Assembly (NCBI GenBank): GCA_013177995.1
Contig: JABLXN010000009.1
Coordinates: 1-63,540, forward strand
DNA from: Brevinematales bacterium
GTDB lineage: Bacteria; Spirochaetota; Brevinematia; Brevinematales; Thermospiraceae
DNA: 63,540 bases
Direction: 5' to 3'
Below the pieces are notes generated by a model. The model was not told where the DNA came from, searched no databases, and saw nothing but the letters and a program-made list of their open reading frames with translations. Every line of letters starts with the position of its first letter. Within the stretch, counting starts at the first letter, position 1. Positions 34,324-41,437 of the stretch are shown piece after piece. A program made the position numbers and the translations under genes.

Positions 34324-34351
34324 ATTATAAGGGAAAATATACCAATTGCAA
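34324..34351 (-). promoter_or_regulatory. Promoter for fadD upstream of the inserted element
   Basis: On the minus strand TTGCAA (34346-34351) and TATAAT (34324-34329) are 16 bp apart. The -10 box is enclosed in the inverted repeat GGTATATT-N9-AATATACC (34319-34343), a possible operator. Confidence 0.65.
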
Positions 34352-34384
34352 GACCTACAAAAAATTTTTTGAGTTTCCCACCTC

Positions 34385-35542
34385 CTAATACAGGACAAAC
34401 GAGAAGACAAGAATCAGAAGGGTAAGCACCGCCATCGCCACGATACCCACAATGATAGCTGAAGAAACACTGGCTTGATTTTTCGGTTTCTCTCCAACTG
34501 TTAAATCCGGAATAGTGGTATCAGAGAGAGAAGATGGGGCAACAGGATTTCCATCCGCATCAAAATTGAGGCTAAAAATCACCGGTTCCTTACTCGAAGA
34601 AACGTCCCCCCCTTTCGAAGATGCTGTAGAAGATTTTGCTGCGGCTTCTGTTCTTGTTTGCACCCGAACCTTGCCTCCAAGCACAAAAGAACCAAAAATT
34701 CCCGGCCCAAAGAGAAGGGTAACCCTTCTGTTTTCCGACTCTGGCATCAGTTGGTTTTCAAGAACCTTGCCCACAATGGTGGTGGGAGCAAGAATATCCG
34801 GTGGACGAAGCCTCTCTACCAGTTCAGGCACAATAGGACGATCATCCAGCACCCGCACATACACCTCATCCATAGACGAAAGGCTCTCCACATCCTTGCC
34901 TCCTAAAGGGGAAAGCACTGGTTCCACTTTCAGGTTCATAAGAACGAGATTCGCCGGATTATTAGAGATGGCTTTGAGCCCATCATGGGTATTACTCAAA
35001 AAGGCTCTCGTACGAAAGATATCAGCCTCTTCTAACACAAACTTGACAAGTACATTCGCATCATAAATCACTCGATTGATCTCATTGGTAAAAAAACGCT
35101 TGAGATTGATAAGGTCCGGATTGGTTTTGTCCGCTAAGTATCCTGTGAGTACAGAGATATTGTCCCGTGAGAGTACCTGGGCTTCTATCCTCGACGCCAC
35201 ATCTGGATCCGATTCCTGGGCCATCTGGTGTACTCGAAGAGATTCCACATATGCCGCCCATGGATCCTCAATACGAATACGACTGAGATTCAGATCTGTT
35301 GAGCACACCACAAAGATATACTCTGGAACCAGACTCTGATGGTTGTAAAAAAGCAGGAATGCCCCATAAAGATTCCGGCGAGAGGCTATAAACTTCCCCT
35401 TCACGACGGTAATATCTTTGTCAGAAGATTCCATCATCTGGATGACCTTGTCAACATCCCCCTCAAAAAAATCCAAAAGATTCTGTGCAAACTCCTGCGA
35501 AATACCATAATTGTTGACAAGGATATCCGCTTCTACACCCAT
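34385..35542 (-). CDS. Uncharacterised tail-anchored protein with UBA-like N-terminus
   Basis: The 385-residue product starts with ILVNNYGISQEFAQNLLDFF and DVDKVIQMMESS, which reads like a three-helix UBA/EF-Ts-type motif, followed by a long soluble region without known catalytic motifs (about residues 50-290), a Ser/Lys/Ala-rich low-complexity stretch (about 295-345) and a C-terminal membrane helix (SSAIIVGIVAMAVLTLLILV). There is no signal peptide, so it is predicted to be cytoplasmic and anchored by its tail. AAGGGGGAGAT precedes the ATG and a clear promoter lies upstream. Function is unknown. Confidence 0.75.
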   Translation of the reverse strand: MGVEADILVNNYGISQEFAQNLLDFFEGDVDKVIQMMESSDKDITVVKGKFIASRRNLYGAFLLFYNHQSLVPEYIFVVCSTDLNLSRIRIEDPWAAYVESLRVHQMAQESDPDVASRIEAQVLSRDNISVLTGYLADKTNPDLINLKRFFTNEINRVIYDANVLVKFVLEEADIFRTRAFLSNTHDGLKAISNNPANLVLMNLKVEPVLSPLGGKDVESLSSMDEVYVRVLDDRPIVPELVERLRPPDILAPTTIVGKVLENQLMPESENRRVTLLFGPGIFGSFVLGGKVRVQTRTEAAAKSSTASSKGGDVSSSKEPVIFSLNFDADGNPVAPSSLSDTTIPDLTVGEKPKNQASVSSAIIVGIVAMAVLTLLILVFSFVLY

Positions 35543-35577
35543 ATCTCCCCCTTCGTAGGGCTAACTTTCTCGTTTTT

Positions 35578-35605
35578 ATTATAAGCCATTTTCAAAAAAA
35601 ATCAA
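35578..35605 (-). promoter_or_regulatory. Promoter of the tail-anchored protein gene
   Basis: TTGATT (35600-35605) and TATAAT (35578-35583) are 16 bp apart on the minus strand. The -35 box overlaps the stop codon of the upstream gene, so this gene has an independent start of transcription. Confidence 0.7.
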
Positions 35606-36240
35606 CTATCCCGGGAAAGAATTGTCTTGATGGCCTTTGCCACAATCTCAGGACTGGTATTGATTTTTTTGTCGTTCACCTTGAAAGAGACCGTATTATC
35701 CTTGAAGGTAGGTTTCTCTTTCTCATACTCCGTCCGAAGCTGCTCATAGTCTTCCCTGAGAGAAGATGTTTCCCCTGCCGGTGCAAACTCTTTTTCATCA
35801 GTATCACTCCCAACAGCCGCAGCAGGATTAAAAACCTCGCGTTCCCACTCATCAGAAGCAGAAACCGTCGAAGAAGAAGGCTCTATCACCGACTCCCATG
35901 TATCACTATCCTCTACCATATTCACCGTGCTCCCAGGTGAAGTTCCTCCCTGAAGACCTTCTTCTCCCTCTGTCTGGGAATTCTCCACAAGAGACGAAGA
36001 GACTTCAGAAGGACTTCTCCCCTCCAGAAGCGCCATAAACTCCTCAAAATCCTGAGAGGGAAGTATCCGCGAAAGGACAAAAAGAAAAAGAAACCCCATT
36101 CCACCCATCACTATTCCACTGACCACAGCCCGAAAAAGCACTATCCCAACAGGCACACGGGCAACCAGTCCCAGAAGGAAAGAGACTCCCAATCCCAACA
36201 CAGCTAAAAGAAGCACAAAACGATGTGTGAGAAATCGCAT
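35602..36240 (-). CDS. Uncharacterised membrane protein with acidic cytoplasmic region
   Basis: The 212-residue product has two N-terminal membrane helices (FVLLLAVLGLGVSFLLGLVA and a second at about 38-58 ending in FLFVLSRIL), then an acidic Ser/Glu-rich probably disordered region, and a short C-terminal ordered part (NDKKINTSPEIVAKAIKTIL). I do not recognise the family. The start at 36240 follows GGGAGGAAGT; the longer frame to 36285 is not needed. It lies directly upstream of the tail-anchored protein gene, and both are membrane proteins with low-complexity linkers. Confidence 0.7.
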   Translation of the reverse strand: MRFLTHRFVLLLAVLGLGVSFLLGLVARVPVGIVLFRAVVSGIVMGGMGFLFLFVLSRILPSQDFEEFMALLEGRSPSEVSSSLVENSQTEGEEGLQGGTSPGSTVNMVEDSDTWESVIEPSSSTVSASDEWEREVFNPAAAVGSDTDEKEFAPAGETSSLREDYEQLRTEYEKEKPTFKDNTVSFKVNDKKINTSPEIVAKAIKTILSRDS

Positions 36241-36256
36241 ACTTCCTCCCTTGTTT

Positions 36257-36285
36257 ATTATTTCACAGAAAGAAAAAAAAGTCAA
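36257..36285 (-). promoter_or_regulatory. Promoter of the acidic membrane protein gene
   Basis: TTGACT (36280-36285) and AATAAT (36257-36262) are 17 bp apart on the minus strand, just ahead of GGGAGGAAGT and the ATG. Confidence 0.6.
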
Positions 36286-36324
36286 GATTTAGAGAGTTTT
36301 GACAAAAATACTTCTCTTTGATGA

Positions 36325-36360
36325 TGTCGTTCCACATAGAAACTGAATACCTATTTTCAC
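36325..36360 (+). repeat. TGTCGTTCCACA short repeat unit, second copy
   Basis: TGTCGTTCCACATAGAAACT and GAATACCTATTTTCAC match the unit at 12687-12725. It abuts the truncated mobile element that begins at 36364. Confidence 0.7.
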
Positions 36361-36363
36361 ATT

Positions 36364-36475
36364 GAGACCCTTGCGCGGGTGTTTTCTTCCCCTATCTGGG
36401 TCAGGGGCTACGCCCCTCTTCCCTGCCTTTTCTGTTTACAAAGGTGAGACCTTTGCACGAATGTGCAAAGGTCTC
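36364..36475. mobile_element. Internally deleted 112-bp derivative of the 201-bp element
   Basis: Both ends are present (GAGACCCTTGCGCGGGTG and the hairpin GAGACCTTTGCACGAATG with its complement), but the AT-rich inner half is missing. The flanks ACATT and AGAGT do not match, so the outer context has been rearranged. It borders the 3' end of the restriction endonuclease gene. Confidence 0.85.
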
Positions 36476-36497
36476 AGAGTTTTACAGTTTAATCTCT

Positions 36498-37214
36498 TTA
36501 AACAACCTTATTTATAACACTGTCATAGAGATTTTTCTTCTCTACCTTATAAACATCAAAATCTTTAATGTTCTTGTGTGTTATACCAATCTGGTACTCA
36601 ATGCCGCCTCTGTGTTGATGGCTAAAATGCCGGTTCTGTTCCACTTCTTTTGCAGACATGACCCAATAGAGAATCTCATCCACCCACACTCCAATAAAGA
36701 TAAAAACATCACAAATCTCAGGTTTTAACTGTTGAAAGTTCAGCCAGAAAGGCTCGGTGGCATTGCGGCGTAAAGCTCTGGAAACCACATCGCCACGTTT
36801 TTTCGTGGCAGTAGCCCTGGCCGCCTTGACTTCAATCCGCACTATTTTTGACTCTTTTTGAATATACAGGTCGTATTGCCCCTTGTAGTTAGGATCAACA
36901 GATTTGTTTGGCTTCATGAATCTTGCATCTATTGCCCTCACGTGCTGTTCACCCCAGACTTGCCCAAAGATTCTCGGTGCGAGACTATACAAGTCAAGAT
37001 ATAAATTTGCAAACACGTATTTTTCTCTGAGTTCTTTGTAGTCATCAAAGTTGAGGGTTCCACGACTTACCAGAAACGTTAGAATGAACTCATACTCATT
37101 GAAAGGGAAAACGGATGATAATTTCTTCAATTCTTTCTTTAACAATGAGTTGTCTTGATTTTCGAGTTGAGCAACCAGGTTGTTCAAGTAACAGCGGAGT
37201 TCTTGAAGATCCAT
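36498..37214 (-). CDS. Probable type II restriction endonuclease
   Basis: The 238-residue product lies 14 nt after a DNA methyltransferase gene, the usual place for its cognate nuclease. Residues about 115-130 read QYDLYIQKESKIVRIEVKAA, which fits the PD-(D/E)xK nuclease core (Asp, then E-x-K). The surrounding helices and QLKPEICDVFIFIGVWVDEI are also compatible with that fold. No closer family is recognised and the recognition sequence is not readable. Codon use looks more AT-rich than the neighbours. Confidence in the nuclease role rests on context plus the motif. Confidence 0.7.
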   Translation of the reverse strand: MDLQELRCYLNNLVAQLENQDNSLLKKELKKLSSVFPFNEYEFILTFLVSRGTLNFDDYKELREKYVFANLYLDLYSLAPRIFGQVWGEQHVRAIDARFMKPNKSVDPNYKGQYDLYIQKESKIVRIEVKAARATATKKRGDVVSRALRRNATEPFWLNFQQLKPEICDVFIFIGVWVDEILYWVMSAKEVEQNRHFSHQHRGGIEYQIGITHKNIKDFDVYKVEKKNLYDSVINKVV

Positions 37215-37228
37215 GTTCTACCTCCGAT

Positions 37229-38251
37229 TTAGCGTTCCAACTCTGGGAAGGGACTACGCCATTGCCAACCTGGTTTGCCAGTTTTCCGGTAATGTTCAAG
37301 TCGCCTAATTGTCAGTTCCGCAAAGATGGGATCTATATCAAAAGTGTAAACTTTTCTCCCTAATTTTTCTCCCGCTATGAGTGTAGTACCTGAATGGGCA
37401 AAAAAATCTACCACCAAGTCGCCATTCTGGGTACTTGCGGCTATGATACGCTCTATGGCTTTTAAGGGTTTCTGGGCGTAACAGCCGGGAACGTTCTCCT
37501 CTAATCGGTAGAAAACTTGTTGAATATCTACCCAGACATTTCCGGCACGGATGGTTCCTGAGCGACTACGCTCAAGGTTTTCGGTCATTTGCCCGTTGAC
37601 TTCTTTGTAGTAGCCACGCAGGATTTTAGGAATGTCAGTGTATTCGGCTTCTACATTGAAACCAGGATTTCCCTTGACGTAATACAGTAATTCCTGACGC
37701 ACCCACATCCAGTTCTTTGAAGTACCGTAACCTCTTTGTTTTCTCATTGTAATAAAGTTTCTTGGCCGGAGCTCGGGGAATTCCCTCATCATGATCATAA
37801 AATCAGGCAGAGGTTGAAAATTGTCTGTATAATCAGCCCCTATCCAGATATAAAGATGAGCATGGTCTTCCATGATTTCAAGAGCATTTTGAACCCAAGC
37901 TCTTGAAAAGCAGAGATATTCCTCGATGTCAATTTTGGCAAGATTGGCCGTGTTGGCATTGCCAACTTTGATGTTGTAAGGGGGATCGTTGATAATCAAC
38001 GAAGTCTTTTCAGCGTGCATAATCTTAAGCACATCTTTGCGACAGGTTGCATCCAAAACTCCAACCCGATGTCCAGCCACCGGATCTATCCAAATTTCAC
38101 CTTTTTGTAAACGACAAAAGGGCAATAATCTCTCACGCAACTCGGTATACTTATCAATTCTTGGCAACCTTTCAGTTGTCGATACTCTTTTTACTGAATC
38201 TATTACCATCTGATGCTCAAATAAAGTTTCTTTAATTGTAGTTATTGCCAT
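37229..38251 (-). CDS. DNA (adenine-N6 or cytosine-N4) methyltransferase
   Basis: The 340-residue product has the catalytic motif NDPPYNIK (DPPY at residues 89-92) ahead of the AdoMet motif region VVDFFAHSGTTLIAGEKLGR and the LGRKVYTFDIDP loop, the order of beta-class amino-methyltransferases. DPPY fits either m6A or m4C. It would protect the host from the nuclease encoded 14 nt downstream. The ATG at 38251 follows GGAGAAGG; the longer frame to 38326 would start upstream of the promoter. Confidence 0.88.
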   Translation of the reverse strand: MAITTIKETLFEHQMVIDSVKRVSTTERLPRIDKYTELRERLLPFCRLQKGEIWIDPVAGHRVGVLDATCRKDVLKIMHAEKTSLIINDPPYNIKVGNANTANLAKIDIEEYLCFSRAWVQNALEIMEDHAHLYIWIGADYTDNFQPLPDFMIMMREFPELRPRNFITMRKQRGYGTSKNWMWVRQELLYYVKGNPGFNVEAEYTDIPKILRGYYKEVNGQMTENLERSRSGTIRAGNVWVDIQQVFYRLEENVPGCYAQKPLKAIERIIAASTQNGDLVVDFFAHSGTTLIAGEKLGRKVYTFDIDPIFAELTIRRLEHYRKTGKPGWQWRSPFPELER

Positions 38252-38272
38252 TACCTTCTCCCCTACGTTTTT

Positions 38273-38301
38273 ATTATAAAACCAAACTTTTAAAAAGTCA
38301 A
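38273..38301 (-). promoter_or_regulatory. Promoter of the restriction-modification operon
   Basis: TTGACT (38296-38301) and TATAAT (38273-38278) are 17 bp apart on the minus strand, 21 bp before the methyltransferase ATG. No controller (C-protein) gene or C-box is seen. Confidence 0.75.
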
Positions 38302-38375
38302 ATTCATTTAGAATGCTTCCTTGCAAGGTTATGATTTTGAAGAAAAAGGATTATTGTTTTATTCATTGCTTTTCT

Positions 38376-38405
38376 GAGCCCTTTGCAGATTCGTGTAAGG
38401 GGCTC
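38376..38405. repeat. Solitary, diverged hairpin of the 201-bp element family
   Basis: GAGCCCTTTGCA and TGTAAGGGGCTC form a 12-bp stem around a 6-nt loop, matching the 30-nt terminal hairpin of the mobile element in length and loop place. Some changes are paired (an A-T pair replaced by C-G), so the structure is kept while the sequence drifts. It lies on the far side of the restriction-modification operon. Confidence 0.7.
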
Positions 38406-38442
38406 AAAAAGTTTCTTTTTGAAAACACCTCTTTTCCAAAAT

Positions 38443-38471
38443 TTGCCTTTTTCTTTTCCCCTCACTACAAT
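38443..38471 (+). promoter_or_regulatory. Promoter of the secreted metallophosphoesterase gene
   Basis: TTGCCT (38443-38448) and TACAAT (38466-38471) are 17 bp apart. A GGGGG-type ribosome-binding site lies before the ATG at 38498. Confidence 0.6.
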
Positions 38472-38497
38472 ATGTTATCACCTCAAGGGGGAATAGA

Positions 38498-39769
38498 ATG
38501 AAATGTTTTTCTTCTCTTTTCTTTCTGACCATTTTTTCTTTCGCTTTCGGGCAGTCGATCAATTGGGTAGTGGCCTCAGATTTTCATTATTACAGTGCCG
38601 ATTTAGGAACAAATGGCAAGGCCTTTGAGGCCTACTTGGCCGATGATAGAAAACTTCTCAGAGAAAGCCCTCAACTCCTTGACGCCTGGATAGCCGATGT
38701 CATGAAATTGGATATTCAGTTTGTGCTTATTCCCGGTGATCTCACCAAAGACGGAGAGATGGTAAACCACCTCGGCGTCAGAAATGCCCTGCGAAAACTA
38801 AGAGATACTCATCCAAATCGTCCTCGAATCTTTGTTGTCCCAGGGAACCATGACCTCAATAATCCTGAAGCCTATCGTTATATCGAAGACAGAACAGAAC
38901 CTGTGGATTTCCTCTCTTCAGAGGATTTTGCCTCTTTTTATGAAGACTTTGGATACAGAGATGCCTTCAGTCGAGACCCGTCTTCTCTCTCCTATGCCGT
39001 AACGATTACCTCCAATCTGTGGCTCGTAGCCCTTGATTCCACTATTAACGAATCCAATCGGATGCTCAAACACCCCGTCACTGAAGGAAGACTGAAGCCC
39101 CAGACCCTTTCCTGGCTCCAAACCATAGCCACCAAAGCCCAAAAAGAAGGGGCTACCATCCTTCTCATGATGCACCACGGCCTATTCGAACACTGGCCAG
39201 GTCAAAGAAAACTCCATCCTGAATACCTTCTCAACAATAGACGTGACTTAGCCTCTTTGATGTCTCGATATGGCATACGTGCCGTTTTTACCGGCCATTA
39301 TCACTCGCAGGATATTACGGCAAGTGCGGTCAATAAACAAACCCTCTTCGATATCGAAACAGGCTCTCTTGTCTCCTATCCTTCCCCTTATCGGCTCTGC
39401 CGTCTTGATGGGGAATGGCTTACCATACAGACGAGAACTCTCTCTCTTTCCCCTGACTTTGAAGCCTACAGCCGACAATACCTTATTCACGGTCTCACCG
39501 GGCAGGCACTCAAAACCATACGAAAATATGGGGTTCCCGACTCTGAGGGGGTGAAAATAGCTGAAGACGTAGCCAAAGGGTTTGCTGTCCATTATGCGGG
39601 AGATGAACCAGGAGTCGAGTTTTTCCCGGACAGTCGAAATATGGGTTTCAAGGCCAAATTCATCCTCTGGTATCAGGGGTATGTGATCAAGGGGCTTCAA
39701 ACAGACCTTCTTCCACCCGATAGAGAACTCAAAATCAACCTCAAAACAGGAGCCTGGAGTAATCTCTGA
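38498..39769 (+). CDS. Secreted calcineurin-like metallophosphoesterase
   Basis: The 423-residue product has a signal peptide (MKCFSSLFFLTIFSFAFGQS) and a metallophosphoesterase core: VVASDFHYYS, LIPGDLTKDGEM, VVPGNHDLN, LLMMHHGLFEH and FTGHYHSQDI, covering all metal-binding positions. The C-terminal third (about 290-423) has no motif that I know. It should act on extracytoplasmic phosphate esters or nucleotides; the substrate is open. It ends one base inside the start of yjbQ (TGATG), so the two genes are translationally coupled. Confidence 0.88.
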   Translation: MKCFSSLFFLTIFSFAFGQSINWVVASDFHYYSADLGTNGKAFEAYLADDRKLLRESPQLLDAWIADVMKLDIQFVLIPGDLTKDGEMVNHLGVRNALRKLRDTHPNRPRIFVVPGNHDLNNPEAYRYIEDRTEPVDFLSSEDFASFYEDFGYRDAFSRDPSSLSYAVTITSNLWLVALDSTINESNRMLKHPVTEGRLKPQTLSWLQTIATKAQKEGATILLMMHHGLFEHWPGQRKLHPEYLLNNRRDLASLMSRYGIRAVFTGHYHSQDITASAVNKQTLFDIETGSLVSYPSPYRLCRLDGEWLTIQTRTLSLSPDFEAYSRQYLIHGLTGQALKTIRKYGVPDSEGVKIAEDVAKGFAVHYAGDEPGVEFFPDSRNMGFKAKFILWYQGYVIKGLQTDLLPPDRELKINLKTGAWSNL

Positions 39770-40164
39770 TGGTCAGACGATCTCTCACCACTCCATCACG
39801 TGAGGGTATGATCAATATCGATGCTCTCGTGAGAGAAGTGATCACAGAAGCAGGGATAAAAGATGGTCTTTTGACCATTTTTGTTCCCCATACCACGGCA
39901 GCTATCACCATCAATGAAAACGCTGATCCCGATGTCCAGAGAGATATTCTCTCCCACTTAGCGAAGATCATACCCCAGAATCCTCATTTTCACCATAGCG
40001 AAGGAAATTCCGACGCCCACATCAAAAGCGTTCTCACAGGACCGTCCGTTACTCTCATTATTGAAAATGGAAAACCCCAACTTGGAACATGGCAGAGTGT
40101 CTTTTTTTGTGAGTTTGATGGCCCAAGAAAACGGGAAATATGGTTTCAAATCATCGCGGCCTAA
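39769..40164 (+). CDS. yjbQ: YjbQ/UPF0047 family protein
   Basis: Members of this family have a compact beta-barrel fold and have been reported to show weak thiamine-phosphate synthase activity; the cellular role is uncertain. The 131-residue product has LLTIFVPHTTAAITINENADP, the FHHSEGNSDAHIKSVLTG segment with conserved histidines, and GTWQSVFFCEFDGPRKRE at the C-terminus, as in the family. It follows the metallophosphoesterase gene with a one-base overlap and ends 4 nt inside the convergent lptG-like gene. Confidence 0.9.
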   Translation: MVRRSLTTPSREGMINIDALVREVITEAGIKDGLLTIFVPHTTAAITINENADPDVQRDILSHLAKIIPQNPHFHHSEGNSDAHIKSVLTGPSVTLIIENGKPQLGTWQSVFFCEFDGPRKREIWFQIIAA

Positions 40165-41432
40165 GTACGAAGACGCCTGTAAAACCAGAGAGAAATAGGG
40201 GCTAACACCATTGTTCCAAAAAATCCCCCTATCAGGGGTGGAAGGTCCCCATTACCCGCAAAGCTTGCCCCCATCGCAAAAATCACATAGAGAAGCCCAA
40301 AACTTACAAAACACATCACTAAGTTCTCAATGAGAGAAATCTTTTTCTTTGAGATATCGATAAGCCCAACTAACAAAAGAACCAGAAAGAAGACATTGAA
40401 AACATAGGAGATATTCGAGTAATACACCGCCTCAAGATCCGCATAAAACTGACCCGACTTCTTGCGAAGGCGGATAAGAGCCTGAAGCTGGGAAGGTCTC
40501 AGGGCATTCATGTCATACCAGATACGTTCAAGATAGTATGGTTCAATGGAGAGAAGATTGGTTGAAAACGTAGAAAACTTCTCCGAACGAACAGCAAACG
40601 TTTCAGGATCAATAGTCCAGAGAAGCCCATCATACAAAATCCATTTATCCTTATCCCACACCATCGCTTTGGCATCAATACGCATAGTAAAATTCACCTG
40701 CCGCAAAACCTCAAGAGAACGTTGCTGTTCTATCATCTGAAGATTACTGAGAAGATACTCATTGGAAAGCACTAAAGAATTTTCCTGAAAAGGTGTTTTC
40801 TTTGGAGAAAGGGAGAGAATCACCACATTTTCAAGTTTTTTGGCAAGAGCATAATACCGTTCCCCCATGTAAAGTGTATTATTCGGGCCGTAAACTACCA
40901 CATTCTGGTTATCCTTGAAACGATCTATATTTTCTAAAGCTACCCTCTCAAAAACAAGCTTTTTATAGGCAAAATGCCGTTGATAGAGAGGAAAAATGGC
41001 ATTTTCTTGAAGAAAAAACACTATCACAAAAACAAGAAGAGCTGTCACAAAGAGGGGATAAAACATCACCCGCCTGAGACTGATTCCTGTGGAGACCATG
41101 GCACGAAGTTCATGATGATTGGCAAGCCTCGTGAAAACCACCACCGCCCCAAGACTGAGGGCCAGGGGAAGAAAAATCATCCCCCAGTAGGCACCCTCAT
41201 AGAAATTCATCATAAAAATATCCCAGCCCTTCGTCCCTTCCGGAAACCACCTCAAAAACTGAAAAACCTGAATCACTTCGTACAAGACGACAATAAACAA
41301 AAGCGCAAAGAAACTTACCAGAACATACTGACGAAGGATGTACCTATCAAAGATGGAGGGACGATAGTATTTCCAGATAACCCGGAGCCTTTCCAGAAGA
41401 GGCCAAAGATAGTCCTTTTCCCACTGCTTCAC
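40161..41432 (-). CDS. lptG: LptF/LptG-family permease (second of the pair)
   Basis: LptF and LptG form the membrane part of the transporter that extracts lipopolysaccharide from the inner membrane. The 423-residue product has the N-terminal DRYILRQYVLVSFFALLFIV helix, about six membrane helices and a large periplasmic beta domain (about 150-310). I prefer the GTG at 41432, preceded by GGGAGTAAGG, because it starts after the upstream permease stop; the ATG at 41504 would overlap that gene by 67 nt. Assigning G versus F is tentative. No LptB ATPase gene is in the window. Confidence 0.82.
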   Translation of the reverse strand: MKQWEKDYLWPLLERLRVIWKYYRPSIFDRYILRQYVLVSFFALLFIVVLYEVIQVFQFLRWFPEGTKGWDIFMMNFYEGAYWGMIFLPLALSLGAVVVFTRLANHHELRAMVSTGISLRRVMFYPLFVTALLVFVIVFFLQENAIFPLYQRHFAYKKLVFERVALENIDRFKDNQNVVVYGPNNTLYMGERYYALAKKLENVVILSLSPKKTPFQENSLVLSNEYLLSNLQMIEQQRSLEVLRQVNFTMRIDAKAMVWDKDKWILYDGLLWTIDPETFAVRSEKFSTFSTNLLSIEPYYLERIWYDMNALRPSQLQALIRLRKKSGQFYADLEAVYYSNISYVFNVFFLVLLLVGLIDISKKKISLIENLVMCFVSFGLLYVIFAMGASFAGNGDLPPLIGGFFGTMVLAPISLWFYRRLRT

Positions 41433-41437
41433 TACCC

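Noticed and set aside
36325-36360. Possible CRISPR repeat because of the TGTCGTTCCACATAGAAACT unit
   Set aside because: Units occur singly, far apart, without regular spacers and without cas genes.
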